NCBI RefSeq assembly: GCF_038051995.1
Contig: NZ_CP150290.1
Span: forward strand, 2,222,001 to 2,286,000
Direction: 5' to 3'
Length of the DNA: 64,000 nt
DNA from: Paenibacillus sp. FSL H8-0537
GTDB taxonomy: Bacteria > Bacillota > Bacilli > Paenibacillales > Paenibacillaceae
Shown here piece by piece: positions 1-7,473 of this stretch. The translations under genes were made by a program, and so were the position numbers. The notes beneath the pieces are model-generated. The model worked only from the letters and a program-made list of their open reading frames with translations. It made no database searches and was not told the origin of the DNA. The first letter of the stretch is position 1. Every line of letters starts with the position of its first letter.

Positions 1-1
1 T

Positions 2-1381
2 GCAGGTGAAGCTGGCTCGCCAACAACGCTTGCAACGATTAATGCAAATGGCTTGCTGTCAGCAGTCGCGGCAGGCAAAGTAAAAGTTACAGCGACAGCA
101 AATGACGGTTCGGGCGTGAGCGGCGAGCTCGTCGTGACGATTTCTGCTGCTGGAACTGTGAACCCCGGAGCGGGCTCGGGATCAAGCGGAACGGGTGCAA
201 CGACTCCCCCGACGTCAACTCCGGCTCCTGCCAATGTGGTGCTTAAGCCGGTCGTTACGGTAGACACTGGCGGCAAAGCATCGGCTGAAATGACTGCGGC
301 TGAGCTCTCGAAAGGGCTGGACGATGCAGCAGGCAAAAAGCTTGCGATCACCGCTGTGCCAACGGGTGCGGCAAGCTCCGTTCAAGTAACGCTTCCAGCG
401 CAGGCGCTGAAAGCGGCATCTGGCAAACAGGTAAGCCAAGTGGAATTGAATTTGGGTTTGGCGAGCATAACGCTAGATACGGCTTGGCTTTCGAGGCAAA
501 TTGAAGCAGGAGCTGGGAAGCTTGAAATATCCGCTGCTGAGGCCGATATAAGCAAGCTTTCCGCCGAGGCGAAAGCACAACTGGGGGATGCAAAAGTTTA
601 TGATTTGACATTGACGATTGATGGCAAAGCGATTACTTCTTTTGCAGGTGGTGTTAAAGTTGCATTGGACTACAGTCTGCAAGCAGGAGAGAGTCCGAAT
701 AAAGTGGTCGTCTATTACATTGACGATAATGGCGAAATGCAAATTGTGAAAAATGGAAAATACGAGGCGGCAGCAGGGCACGTCACCTTTAAACCAGAGC
801 ATTTCAGCAAATATGCAGCAGCTCACGTCAATATTCAATTTAATGATATTGAACGTGTAGCATGGGCGAAGGACAGCATTGAATCGCTCGCTGCCAGAGG
901 CATTATTAATGGCATGGGCAATCAAGCCTTTAAGCCGGATCAGCAAGTCACGCGTGCCCAGTTTCTGAAAATGCTGCTGCAAACGTTCGATTTGGAGCAG
1001 GCAGATGCAGCAAGCACGTTTAGCGATGTGCAGCCAGGCAGCTGGTATTACAGCTCAGTGGCCAGCGCGCAGGAGCTAGGCATTGTTGAAGGCAAAGCAA
1101 ATGGCACTTTTGGCTTTAATGATGAAATTACGCGTGAGGATATGGCTGTTATGGCCCATCGCGTTATTCAGAAGCTTGAGCTGAAGCTGTATGCACAAGG
1201 ACAGCCAAGTGATTTCAAAGACAGCTCGGCGATATCCAGCTATGCGAAGCAGGCAGTAGATGCGATGCAAAGTGCAGGCATCATTAAAGGAACAGGCAAT
1301 GGCAGCTTCGAGCCGAAGAGCCATGCAACGCGGGCACAAGCGGCGGTTGTCATTAACGCGCTGCTTGGGACGAATAATTAA
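2..1381 (+). CDS. SLH-domain surface protein, 5' end outside the window
   Basis: This is the C-terminal part of an exported cell-surface protein; the frame is open from the first bases, so the true start lies upstream. The first ~35 residues look like the end of a bacterial Ig-like (Big_2) domain, with an ANGLLSAVAAG stretch. A Gly/Ser/Thr/Pro linker follows, then a ~200-residue region I do not recognise. The last ~170 residues hold three SLH domains, beginning at FNDIERVAWAK, FSDVQPGSWYY and FKDSSAISSYA, each with the usual TRAQ/TRED-type motif. SLH triplets bind pyruvylated secondary cell-wall polymers, so the protein is presumably anchored at the cell surface. Its overall role cannot be judged from this fragment. 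A strong terminator follows. Confidence 0.88.
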   Translation, partial: AGEAGSPTTLATINANGLLSAVAAGKVKVTATANDGSGVSGELVVTISAAGTVNPGAGSGSSGTGATTPPTSTPAPANVVLKPVVTVDTGGKASAEMTAAELSKGLDDAAGKKLAITAVPTGAASSVQVTLPAQALKAASGKQVSQVELNLGLASITLDTAWLSRQIEAGAGKLEISAAEADISKLSAEAKAQLGDAKVYDLTLTIDGKAITSFAGGVKVALDYSLQAGESPNKVVVYYIDDNGEMQIVKNGKYEAAAGHVTFKPEHFSKYAAAHVNIQFNDIERVAWAKDSIESLAARGIINGMGNQAFKPDQQVTRAQFLKMLLQTFDLEQADAASTFSDVQPGSWYYSSVASAQELGIVEGKANGTFGFNDEITREDMAVMAHRVIQKLELKLYAQGQPSDFKDSSAISSYAKQAVDAMQSAGIIKGTGNGSFEPKSHATRAQAAVVINALLGTNN

Positions 1382-1439
1382 GCAGACAGCTAACAGGAAA
1401 TAACAGGAAACCGGAAATGGACTGTAGAATAGTAGAGGA

Positions 1440-1467
1440 GGCTGCGTAGCGATGCGCAGCCTTTTTC
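1440..1467 (+). terminator. Rho-independent terminator of the SLH gene
   Basis: A 7-bp GC-rich stem (GGCTGCG/CGCAGCC) with an 8-base loop is followed directly by a run of T. It lies about 60 bases after the SLH stop codon. Confidence 0.85.
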
Positions 1468-1493
1468 TTTATTTTCAAACTATATAAGTTGAA

Positions 1494-2051
1494 CTAGATA
1501 TATTCAGTGAGTTGATCGTCTTCTAAACGAAGACAAAGACGATCAATAATCGTCTGAGTATCGAGAGCTATGTTTTGCATAAACGCAGCAACTTTTTTGC
1601 GGATCTCTGAGACGGTATGGAAAAACACGTTGTTAATAACATCCGATTTCAGCCATTTCCAAAGTCCCTCCACCAGGTTCAATTGCGGACTATACGGTGG
1701 TAAGAAAACCAATTCAAGACGCTCTTTGTGATCTTCCAGAAAGGGTTGAAGCAATTTCGCATGATGAATGCGAGCATTGTCCAGTACCATAACCATCTTT
1801 CCTTTGGGATACGCTTCGACCACCATTTGTAGAAACGATAGAAATGTCTCTGCGTTATACTGCTCATCTTCTTTCCAGAGAATTTGACCCGTCGTATAAT
1901 CCAGTACAGCCAACAATTTGACGCCGCGATGTTTGCCTGTGGTCTGGATGTTGCGTTGCTTGCCTTTGAGAAACCATGTATGCTGAAGCGCTTGGTAATC
2001 CCGGATCATGGACTCGTCTTCGAAGAGTAAATGAGCAATGTCTTCGTTCAT
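1494..2051 (-). CDS. IS630-type transposase, DDE catalytic half (orfB)
   Basis: The 185-residue protein carries the IS630/mariner DDE catalytic core. The first Asp is in LLFEDESM, the second in VMVLDNARIHH, and the last acidic residue is Glu in LPPYSPQLNLVEGLWKWLK. This half performs DNA cleavage and strand transfer at the IS ends. Its ATG overlaps the stop of the upstream frame as TAATG. A run of six A precedes the overlap, so the product could come from -1 slippage, giving a fused transposase, or from coupled re-initiation. No key residue is missing. Confidence 0.9.
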   Translation of the reverse strand: MNEDIAHLLFEDESMIRDYQALQHTWFLKGKQRNIQTTGKHRGVKLLAVLDYTTGQILWKEDEQYNAETFLSFLQMVVEAYPKGKMVMVLDNARIHHAKLLQPFLEDHKERLELVFLPPYSPQLNLVEGLWKWLKSDVINNVFFHTVSEIRKKVAAFMQNIALDTQTIIDRLCLRLEDDQLTEYI

Positions 2052-2560
2052 TAGTCTTTTTTCAAAGCAGGAAACGTCTCTTCTGTAAAGACCTGTTGCT
2101 TGGCTTCATCCGCAGCAGCTAACGTATACGTGGGTTTGGTGTAGCTGAGCCCAAGGCGGTGTGCCATTTTGGAAATGCCACGAAGCGAATAGGACGGACC
2201 GAACTCCCGCTTGATATATTGGCCAATAAGGTAGAGCGTCCAGCTGTATTTACTTTCAAAGCCTACTTCGTGTGGAACCGAGGAGACGATCGTCGCTTTC
2301 AGTTGCTCCTGTTGTTCTTTGGTCAGCCGCTCTGGCGCTCCTGTTGAATAGTGGATTTGCAGTCCAGTTACACCTGCTTCGCGGTACGCACGCATATATT
2401 TATAGACCGTTCGTTCCGTTCTGCCTATGATCTCTGCGATTTCTTTTGCATTCTTCCCTTTCAAATACAGAACAATAGCTTGATAACGCTCAAACATTCG
2501 TCGCTCTTTTTCTTTTTTCATTAAGGATTCAATTTCAGTTAACGCTTGTGTCATTTCCAT
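2051..2560 (-). CDS. IS630-type transposase, DNA-binding half (orfA)
   Basis: The 169-residue protein has an N-terminal helix-turn-helix of the winged-helix/homeodomain-like type common in IS630 elements (KNAKEIAEIIGRTERTVYKY), then a second HTH-like region (SLRGISKMAHRLGLSY). It should recognise the terminal inverted repeats. It lies directly upstream of the catalytic half in a different frame; GAAAAAAGACTAATG at the junction (2063-2049, - strand) contains the A-run where a -1 shift would join the two. Confidence 0.88.
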   Translation of the reverse strand: MEMTQALTEIESLMKKEKERRMFERYQAIVLYLKGKNAKEIAEIIGRTERTVYKYMRAYREAGVTGLQIHYSTGAPERLTKEQQEQLKATIVSSVPHEVGFESKYSWTLYLIGQYIKREFGPSYSLRGISKMAHRLGLSYTKPTYTLAAADEAKQQVFTEETFPALKKD

Positions 2561-2670
2561 GATTTCACCATCGCTTTTAAGTTATGTTTCTTATATTCGA
2601 CAGTGTGGAAATGAATTCCTTTAGTTCAACTTATATAGCTTAAATCGGTTGAAGGGGTGGGGATGGGGAG

Positions 2671-2748
2671 ATGAACGTAGGCTGCGGAACCCAGCTGTTG
2701 CTGGTAGTGGTAATTTGCGCTGCGCTGCTGATTTTGCTGTCTATATGA
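2671..2748 (+). CDS. tiny hydrophobic protein, YjcZ-like in size
   Basis: This is a 25-residue frame from ATG to TGA. After MNVGCGTQ it is one continuous hydrophobic segment (LLLVVVICAALLILLSI), so it could be a single-pass membrane peptide. Small Gly/Cys-started hydrophobic peptides of this size (YjcZ family) are common in sporulating Bacillota, but the similarity is only in size and style. The upstream sequence is G-rich with a poorly placed ribosome site. A strong hairpin with a T-run at 2793-2840 would terminate its transcript. Confidence 0.35.
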   Translation: MNVGCGTQLLLVVVICAALLILLSI

Positions 2749-2792
2749 AGGCGGTTATTGATGCTAAGCAGAAATAGTAGGATGATCGCAAG

Positions 2793-2840
2793 CAGGCGCT
2801 CCATCTCGCTTTACGGCCGGACGAGCGCCTGTTTTGTGTT
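2793..2840 (+). terminator. Rho-independent terminator on + strand
   Basis: A 9-bp stem, CAGGCGCTC at 2793-2801 with GAGCGCCTG at 2823-2831, is followed by TTTTGTGTTTTTT. The T-run is on the + strand, so it would end a transcript from the small gene at 2671 rather than ung. Confidence 0.6.
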
Positions 2841-2925
2841 TTTTGGCTTGTTGTTTTTTGGCTTATTTTTTTGGGGGGTGGTGTTGGTGGTCCTGATGCT
2901 GTTGTTCGTTGTGCTGGAAAAAAGG

Positions 2926-3621
2926 CTAACGTTCGAGCTGCTCCGCCGTCATAGGCAGCTGCCAGTCAATGGCCTCGCTGCCGATGCTGTGAAGGAAGGC
3001 GTTGGCGCGGGAAAAGGGCTTGCTCCCGAAAAATCCGCGCTCCGCTGAATAAGGGCTTGGATGGGGAGAAGCAATCAGGTGATGCCGAGAGCGGTCTATG
3101 CGGGATGCCTTATCTTGAGCATGCTTGCCCCACAGTATAAATACGATGGGCTGCTCCCGTTCGTTCAGCGCTTCAATGATCCGGTCGGTAAACCGCTCCC
3201 AGCCGATGCCTTGATGCGAGCCCGCGCTGCCCGCTCTTACGGTTAGCACGGCATTGAGCAGCAGCACTCCCTGCTTGGCCCAAGAAGCGAGATAGCCGTG
3301 GGCGGGAGGCGTGCAGCCAAGATCACTGGCGAGCTCCTGATATATATTTTGCAGCGATGGAGGAATGCGCACGCCCGGCTGGACAGAGAAGCTGAGGCCA
3401 TGCGCCTGGTTAGCGCCATGATAGGGGTCCTGTCCCAAAATGACGACCCGCGTATTTTCAAACGATGTATAATGAAGGGCATTATAAATATGATGCATAT
3501 TGGGATAAATGATAGTCGTACGGTATTGCTGGGCGAGATGAGAGCGCATTTCCCGGTAATAGGGCTCCGCAAGCTCGGCGTTCAACAGCTCCGCCCAATC
3601 ATTATGAAAAATAGTCGCCAA
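2926..3621 (-). CDS. ung: uracil-DNA glycosylase, family 1
   Basis: This enzyme removes uracil from DNA as the first step of base excision repair. The 231-residue length is normal for family 1. The water-activating motif GQDPYHG is at residues 63-69 and the minor-groove loop HPSPYS near residue 187; [10 protein letters not shown] is also typical. The start is a TTG (LATIFHNDW) with AAGGAGG about nine bases upstream. It is transcribed alone on the - strand. Confidence 0.96.
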   Translation of the reverse strand: MATIFHNDWAELLNAELAEPYYREMRSHLAQQYRTTIIYPNMHHIYNALHYTSFENTRVVILGQDPYHGANQAHGLSFSVQPGVRIPPSLQNIYQELASDLGCTPPAHGYLASWAKQGVLLLNAVLTVRAGSAGSHQGIGWERFTDRIIEALNEREQPIVFILWGKHAQDKASRIDRSRHHLIASPHPSPYSAERGFFGSKPFSRANAFLHSIGSEAIDWQLPMTAEQLER

Positions 3622-3790
3622 GGTAAAATCCTCCTTATTTGCGTATGATTCTTATTCTAGCATAAATGAAAAGATGCATAAAAATAGCCAGGCTTGAAGG
3701 AACCGCAGCACGCAATTGTGGCTGTGCCCCTGTTGAAGATAACCCTGCTGCTGAAGCTGCACAGCTGGGGTCGCGTCCTTCTCCTTTTTT

Positions 3791-3970
3791 GACGGACTGA
3801 GCTTCCGCTATTTTGGCTCTTGCTTCGATTTCGGACCGTCCGCGGACAGGAAATCCTTTATTATTCTCCTCATCCCATCAAAACAGCTTTTGGCAGCACA
3901 ATAGCTGCACCTGAGTCCGCCACTAGTGCTATAACCCGTGATTTTGATGAAATAACGGCTGCTGTGTCCA
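3791..3970 (+). repeat. dispersed ~180-bp intergenic repeat, copy A
   Basis: This copy matches 11043-11223 (reverse orientation) and 61382-61563 (same orientation) along its whole length. Shared blocks in order are GGACTG..TCCGCTATTTT, GCGGACAGGA, CTGAGTCCGC and, at the end, CGTGATTTTGATGAAATA..GCTGTGTCC. Short GCGGA/TCCGC words recur in both orientations, so the RNA or DNA could fold. A 79-codon frame on the - strand across this copy is an accident of the repeat. The rest of the 3622-4174 gap shows no gene. Confidence 0.75.
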
Positions 3971-4174
3971 CGAAATCTATCTTTGCGCGGTGAGCACCGC
4001 TCTGAAACGAAGAGTATGAAGCTGCCTTTCAGTACGTATATACACAATTTGGAGCAGGCTCGTTTTCCTTTGCATACACGTCCTAGCAGGATATCTGGGA
4101 AAGGGGCATTACCTTTTTGATGATTTAGATTACTATAGTTAATTCTTTGTTGCGTAAAAATCGTCTACAATAGG

Positions 4175-4194
4175 TTTTGTAAGCACTTACAAAA
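4175..4194. promoter_or_regulatory. palindrome containing a CcpA cre-like site
   Basis: The arms TTTTGTAAG and CTTACAAAA flank a 2-base centre. The inner 14 bases at 4178-4191, TGTAAGCACTTACA, match the cre consensus TGWAANCGNTNWCA at all but one position. It lies 25 bases before the start of the sugar-binding protein gene, so catabolite repression by CcpA is plausible. A dedicated repressor is the alternative. Confidence 0.6.
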
Positions 4195-4218
4195 AAGAAT
4201 GGTCACAGGAGGTCAAGC

Positions 4219-5562
4219 ATGATTAAAAACAAGATTGGTATTGTAACGCTCCTTTCCCTGTCGCTTATCTTTGGGGGATGCTCGGCACAAGGAAGCAATA
4301 ACCAGCCGGGGGCTGAAGCAAGCACAGATAGCAGCAGCGGTAGCGGCAGCACCAAAAAGGTCGAATTGAGAATGACCTGGTGGGGCTCGCAAACCCGTCA
4401 TGATCTGACCATTAAAGCGCTTGAGCTGTTCCAGCAAAAACATCCTGACATTGTGATTAAGCCGGAATATTCTGGATGGGACGGTTATTTCGATAAGCTG
4501 TCCACACAGGTGGCTGGAGCAAACGCGCCTGACCTCATTCAAATGGATTACGCCTTCCTTACTGACTACGCAAACCGTGATGCACTGCTTGATTTGGATA
4601 CGTATACGCAAAGCGGCGACCTGAAAATTGACAAGCATGATCCGAGCATGATCAAAGCGGGTACCGTGAATGACAAGCTTTATGCGATCACGCTCGGGGT
4701 GAATGCACCTGGCGTTGTATACAGCTCGAAGGTGTTCCAAGAGCTGAATATTGCAGACCCGGACACAAGCTGGACGTGGGAGGACTTCGCCAAAATCGCC
4801 AAACAAATTAGAGAGGCGAAGGGAGATGCTTTTGTCGGCTCGGCTGACAACTCCGGAACGTTCAACATTTTTGAAATTATGGTTCGCCAAAGCGGCCGCA
4901 GCTTGTTCAAGGATGGGCAGCTTGGCGCGACGAAAGAGGACTTCACGAAATGGTTTACGCTGTGGCAGGATATGCGCGGCAGCGGCAGCATTACTTCACC
5001 AGAAGCAACGGCTGCGATGACGAATGCGCTCGAAACACGCCCGCTCGCTTTGGGCACAGGAGCGATGGACTTTATCTGGTCCAACCAAATTATTGCCTTC
5101 CAGAAAGCGCTGAAGGATTCAACCGACCAGCTTAAAATTCAAGTGCTGCCGCATTCGGCAGGTGAAGCAAAAAGCGGGGAATACCTCAAGCCAGGCCAAT
5201 TCCTCTCCGGCTATTCCAAGACGGACCATCCGAAAGAGGTCGCAATGGTTATCGATTTCCTCGTCAATGATCCAGAAGCGACAGCGATTCTTGGCTCGGA
5301 GCGCGGGGTGCCGGTAAATTCAGAAATTCGGGAGCAAATGGCAACGACGCTGTCCGATACCGACAAAATGATTTTTAACTTCGTAGACACGGTATCCAAA
5401 GACAAAAGCGACATTGATCCGCCGTATCCGCAAGGCTACTCGGAAGTGGACAAAAGCTTTAAAACGCTCAGCGAGCAAATGGCGTTCGCTCAAGGCGAGC
5501 TTGGCAGCAACATCGACGAATTTATGACTAGTGCCAATGCGGCGCTCAGCAAAAGCAAATAA
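4219..5562 (+). CDS. ABC transporter sugar-binding lipoprotein
   Basis: This is a family 1 extracellular solute-binding protein of 447 residues. The signal peptide ends in the lipobox LIFGGC, so the mature protein is attached to the outer face of the membrane through Cys. Typical features follow: a Ser/Gly-rich linker, LRMTWWGSQTRHDLTIKALE, and PDLIQMDYAFL. The substrate is probably an oligosaccharide but cannot be named. It is first in an operon with two permeases (5645, 6593) and a YesM/YesN two-component system (7474, 9282). No ATPase is encoded nearby, so a shared MsmX-type ATPase is likely. AGGAGGT precedes the ATG. Confidence 0.92.
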   Translation: MIKNKIGIVTLLSLSLIFGGCSAQGSNNQPGAEASTDSSSGSGSTKKVELRMTWWGSQTRHDLTIKALELFQQKHPDIVIKPEYSGWDGYFDKLSTQVAGANAPDLIQMDYAFLTDYANRDALLDLDTYTQSGDLKIDKHDPSMIKAGTVNDKLYAITLGVNAPGVVYSSKVFQELNIADPDTSWTWEDFAKIAKQIREAKGDAFVGSADNSGTFNIFEIMVRQSGRSLFKDGQLGATKEDFTKWFTLWQDMRGSGSITSPEATAAMTNALETRPLALGTGAMDFIWSNQIIAFQKALKDSTDQLKIQVLPHSAGEAKSGEYLKPGQFLSGYSKTDHPKEVAMVIDFLVNDPEATAILGSERGVPVNSEIREQMATTLSDTDKMIFNFVDTVSKDKSDIDPPYPQGYSEVDKSFKTLSEQMAFAQGELGSNIDEFMTSANAALSKSK

Positions 5563-5581
5563 TAGAAAAAATGAATAAGAG

Positions 5582-5619
5582 CCAGCGGAGCTGCCTGCAA
5601 AAAGCGGCAGCTCCGCTGG
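5582..5619 (+). other. intercistronic hairpin after the binding-protein gene
   Basis: A 14-bp perfect stem (CCAGCGGAGCTGCC / GGCAGCTCCGCTGG) with a 10-base loop and no T-run sits between the binding-protein and permease genes. Hairpins of this kind usually stabilise the upstream mRNA, so the binding protein is made in excess over the permeases. Confidence 0.7.
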
Positions 5620-5644
5620 AATTAAGGGAAGAGGGGAATCCGCG

Positions 5645-6589
5645 ATGACAGCACCATCTATGACGAAGCCGACAAAAAGCAGCAAACGGGCGAAACGATC
5701 GGCAGCCAGCCAGCATAATCGCGCCGCCTTGCTTTTTCTAGCGCCATGGCTCATCGGCCTGATTTGCCTGACGCTGGGCCCGGTGCTGGCGTCGCTGTAT
5801 TTTTCACTAACGGATTACAGCATTCTGGCAAGCCCCAATTGGGTGGGACTCAGCAATTATACGGAAATGCTCACATCGGATAAGCTGTTTGGAACGTCGC
5901 TTAAGGTTACTTTCACATATGTATTCGCATCGGTGCCGCTCAAGCTGATTTTTGCTCTTGGCGTTGCGCTGCTGCTTAACAAAGGAATCAAGGGTCTGGG
6001 CATTTATCGGACCATCTATTATATTCCCTCCTTGCTCGGGGGCAGCATTGCGATTTCGATGTTATGGCGGAAAATGCTCGGCGGCGACGGTCTCCTCAAT
6101 CAGGTGCTGCTGAAGGTAGGCATTCACGCACCAGATTGGGTCGCGAACCCTAAATATGCACTGTATTCGATCGTATTGCTCTCGGTATGGCAGTTTGGCT
6201 CCTCCATGATTATTTTCCTATCGGGGCTTAAGCAAATTCCGTCCGATTATTACGAAGCTTCATCCGTGGATGGAGCGGGAAAAATTCGCCAGTTTTTTAA
6301 CATTACGCTGCCGATTTTGACGCCGGTCATTTTCTTTAATCTCGTCATGCAAATCATTACGTCGTTCCAATCGTTTACACAGGCTTTCGTCATCAGCAAT
6401 GGCACCGGCGGTCCACTGAATTCAACGCTCATGTATTCGCTTTATTTGTACAAAAAAGGCTTTGCTTTCTTCCAAATGGGCTACGCTTCGGCGATGGCCT
6501 GGGTGCTGCTGCTTATTATCGGCTGCTTCACCTTTATCATATTCCGCTCCAGCAGAGGCTGGGTGCATTACGAGGACGGGGGGAAATAG
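5645..6589 (+). CDS. sugar ABC transporter permease, MalF/UgpA type
   Basis: This 314-residue membrane subunit of a carbohydrate importer has a Lys-rich cytoplasmic N-terminus and a first membrane segment around LLFLAPWLIGLICLTLGP. About six membrane helices follow. The cytoplasmic EAA loop, which contacts the ATPase, is visible as YYEASSVDGAGKIRQFFNITLPIL near residues 203-227. It pairs with the permease that starts four bases after its stop. Confidence 0.93.
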   Translation: MTAPSMTKPTKSSKRAKRSAASQHNRAALLFLAPWLIGLICLTLGPVLASLYFSLTDYSILASPNWVGLSNYTEMLTSDKLFGTSLKVTFTYVFASVPLKLIFALGVALLLNKGIKGLGIYRTIYYIPSLLGGSIAISMLWRKMLGGDGLLNQVLLKVGIHAPDWVANPKYALYSIVLLSVWQFGSSMIIFLSGLKQIPSDYYEASSVDGAGKIRQFFNITLPILTPVIFFNLVMQIITSFQSFTQAFVISNGTGGPLNSTLMYSLYLYKKGFAFFQMGYASAMAWVLLLIIGCFTFIIFRSSRGWVHYEDGGK

Positions 6590-6592
6590 ACG

Positions 6593-7435
6593 ATGGTGGA
6601 TACGCTGCGTAGAACAGCTTGGCTCAGGCATTTGGCGATTTTGCTCATCGCCTTCGTCATGCTGTATCCGGTGCTGTGGTTGGTCGGAAGCTCCTTTAAG
6701 CCGAACAATGTTATTTTTTCTGAAATTGGCATTTGGCCGCAGGAATGGGTTTGGGGCAATTATTTTGCAGGCTGGAACGGGATTCAAGGCAATCCATTCT
6801 CACATTTTCTTGGAAATTCGATGATTGTGTCCATCGGCGCGGTAATCGGCAATGTGCTGTCCTGCTCTATGGCGGCGTATGCCTTCTCCCGTCTCAGCTT
6901 CCGCTTCAAGGCACTCGCCTTCGGACTGATGCTGCTGACCATTATGCTGCCGCATCATGTGACGCTCATTCCGCAATATATATTGTTCAATCAGCTCGGC
7001 TGGGTCAACAGCTTCCTGCCGCTGATCGCGCCAAAATGGCTGGCGACCGATGGGTTCTTTATTTTTCTAACGGTGCAGTTTATTCGCGGCTTGCCCAAGG
7101 AGCTCGATGAAGCGGCGACGATTGACGGCTGCGGACTCATTCAAATTTACTGGCGCATCATTCTGCCGCTCGCGGTACCAGCGCTCATTACGACGACGAT
7201 TTTCACCTTCCTTTGGACATGGGATGACTTTTTCAGCCAATTGATTTATTTGAGCGATGTATCGAAGTTCACGGTTCCGCTCGGTCTGCGGCTGTTCCTC
7301 GATTCCAGCTCGCAATCTGACTGGGGTCCGATGTTTGCGATGTCGGTGCTGTCGCTGCTGCCTTGCTTTATTATTTTCATCATCTGTCAAAAATACTTTG
7401 TAGAAGGTATTGCGACCTCCGGCATTAAAGGGTAA
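6593..7435 (+). CDS. sugar ABC transporter permease, MalG/UgpE type
   Basis: This 280-residue second permease has six predicted membrane helices; the first is around LAILLIAFVMLYPVLWLVGSSF. The EAA loop is ELDEAATIDGCGLIQIYWRII (from about residue 172). It is translationally close to the upstream permease (3-base gap), and the pair forms the translocation channel for the lipoprotein at 4219. Confidence 0.93.
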   Translation: MVDTLRRTAWLRHLAILLIAFVMLYPVLWLVGSSFKPNNVIFSEIGIWPQEWVWGNYFAGWNGIQGNPFSHFLGNSMIVSIGAVIGNVLSCSMAAYAFSRLSFRFKALAFGLMLLTIMLPHHVTLIPQYILFNQLGWVNSFLPLIAPKWLATDGFFIFLTVQFIRGLPKELDEAATIDGCGLIQIYWRIILPLAVPALITTTIFTFLWTWDDFFSQLIYLSDVSKFTVPLGLRLFLDSSSQSDWGPMFAMSVLSLLPCFIIFIICQKYFVEGIATSGIKG

Positions 7436-7473
7436 GCTTCACTTACTCCAAACGGTCAGGGTGATGACAAACG

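Larger units (their letters stand above)
1480..2638 (-). mobile_element. IS630-family insertion sequence, apparently complete
   Basis: The ends are perfect 17-bp inverted repeats, CTATATAAGTTGAACTA at 1480-1496 and its complement at 2622-2638. TA dinucleotides sit at both ends, which fits the TA target preference of IS630/Tc1-mariner elements; the exact outer base is therefore uncertain. Two overlapping reading frames on the - strand encode an HTH protein and a DDE catalytic protein. Both frames are open, so the copy may be active. It sits between the SLH terminator and a small gene, and I see no interrupted gene at its borders. Confidence 0.9.

Noticed and set aside
2758..3048. 96-codon + strand frame with a hydrophobic stretch
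   Set aside because: Its second half is antisense to ung and the first half spans the terminator hairpin; composition is from a T/G-rich tract and there is no ribosome site.
3808..4047. 79-codon - strand frame before the sugar-binding protein gene
   Set aside because: It is made mostly of dispersed repeat copy A; a similar peptide appears from copy B, so it reflects the repeat, not a gene.
4213..4890. 225-codon - strand frame opposite the sugar-binding protein gene
   Set aside because: It is an antisense shadow of a clear lipoprotein gene with no ribosome site.
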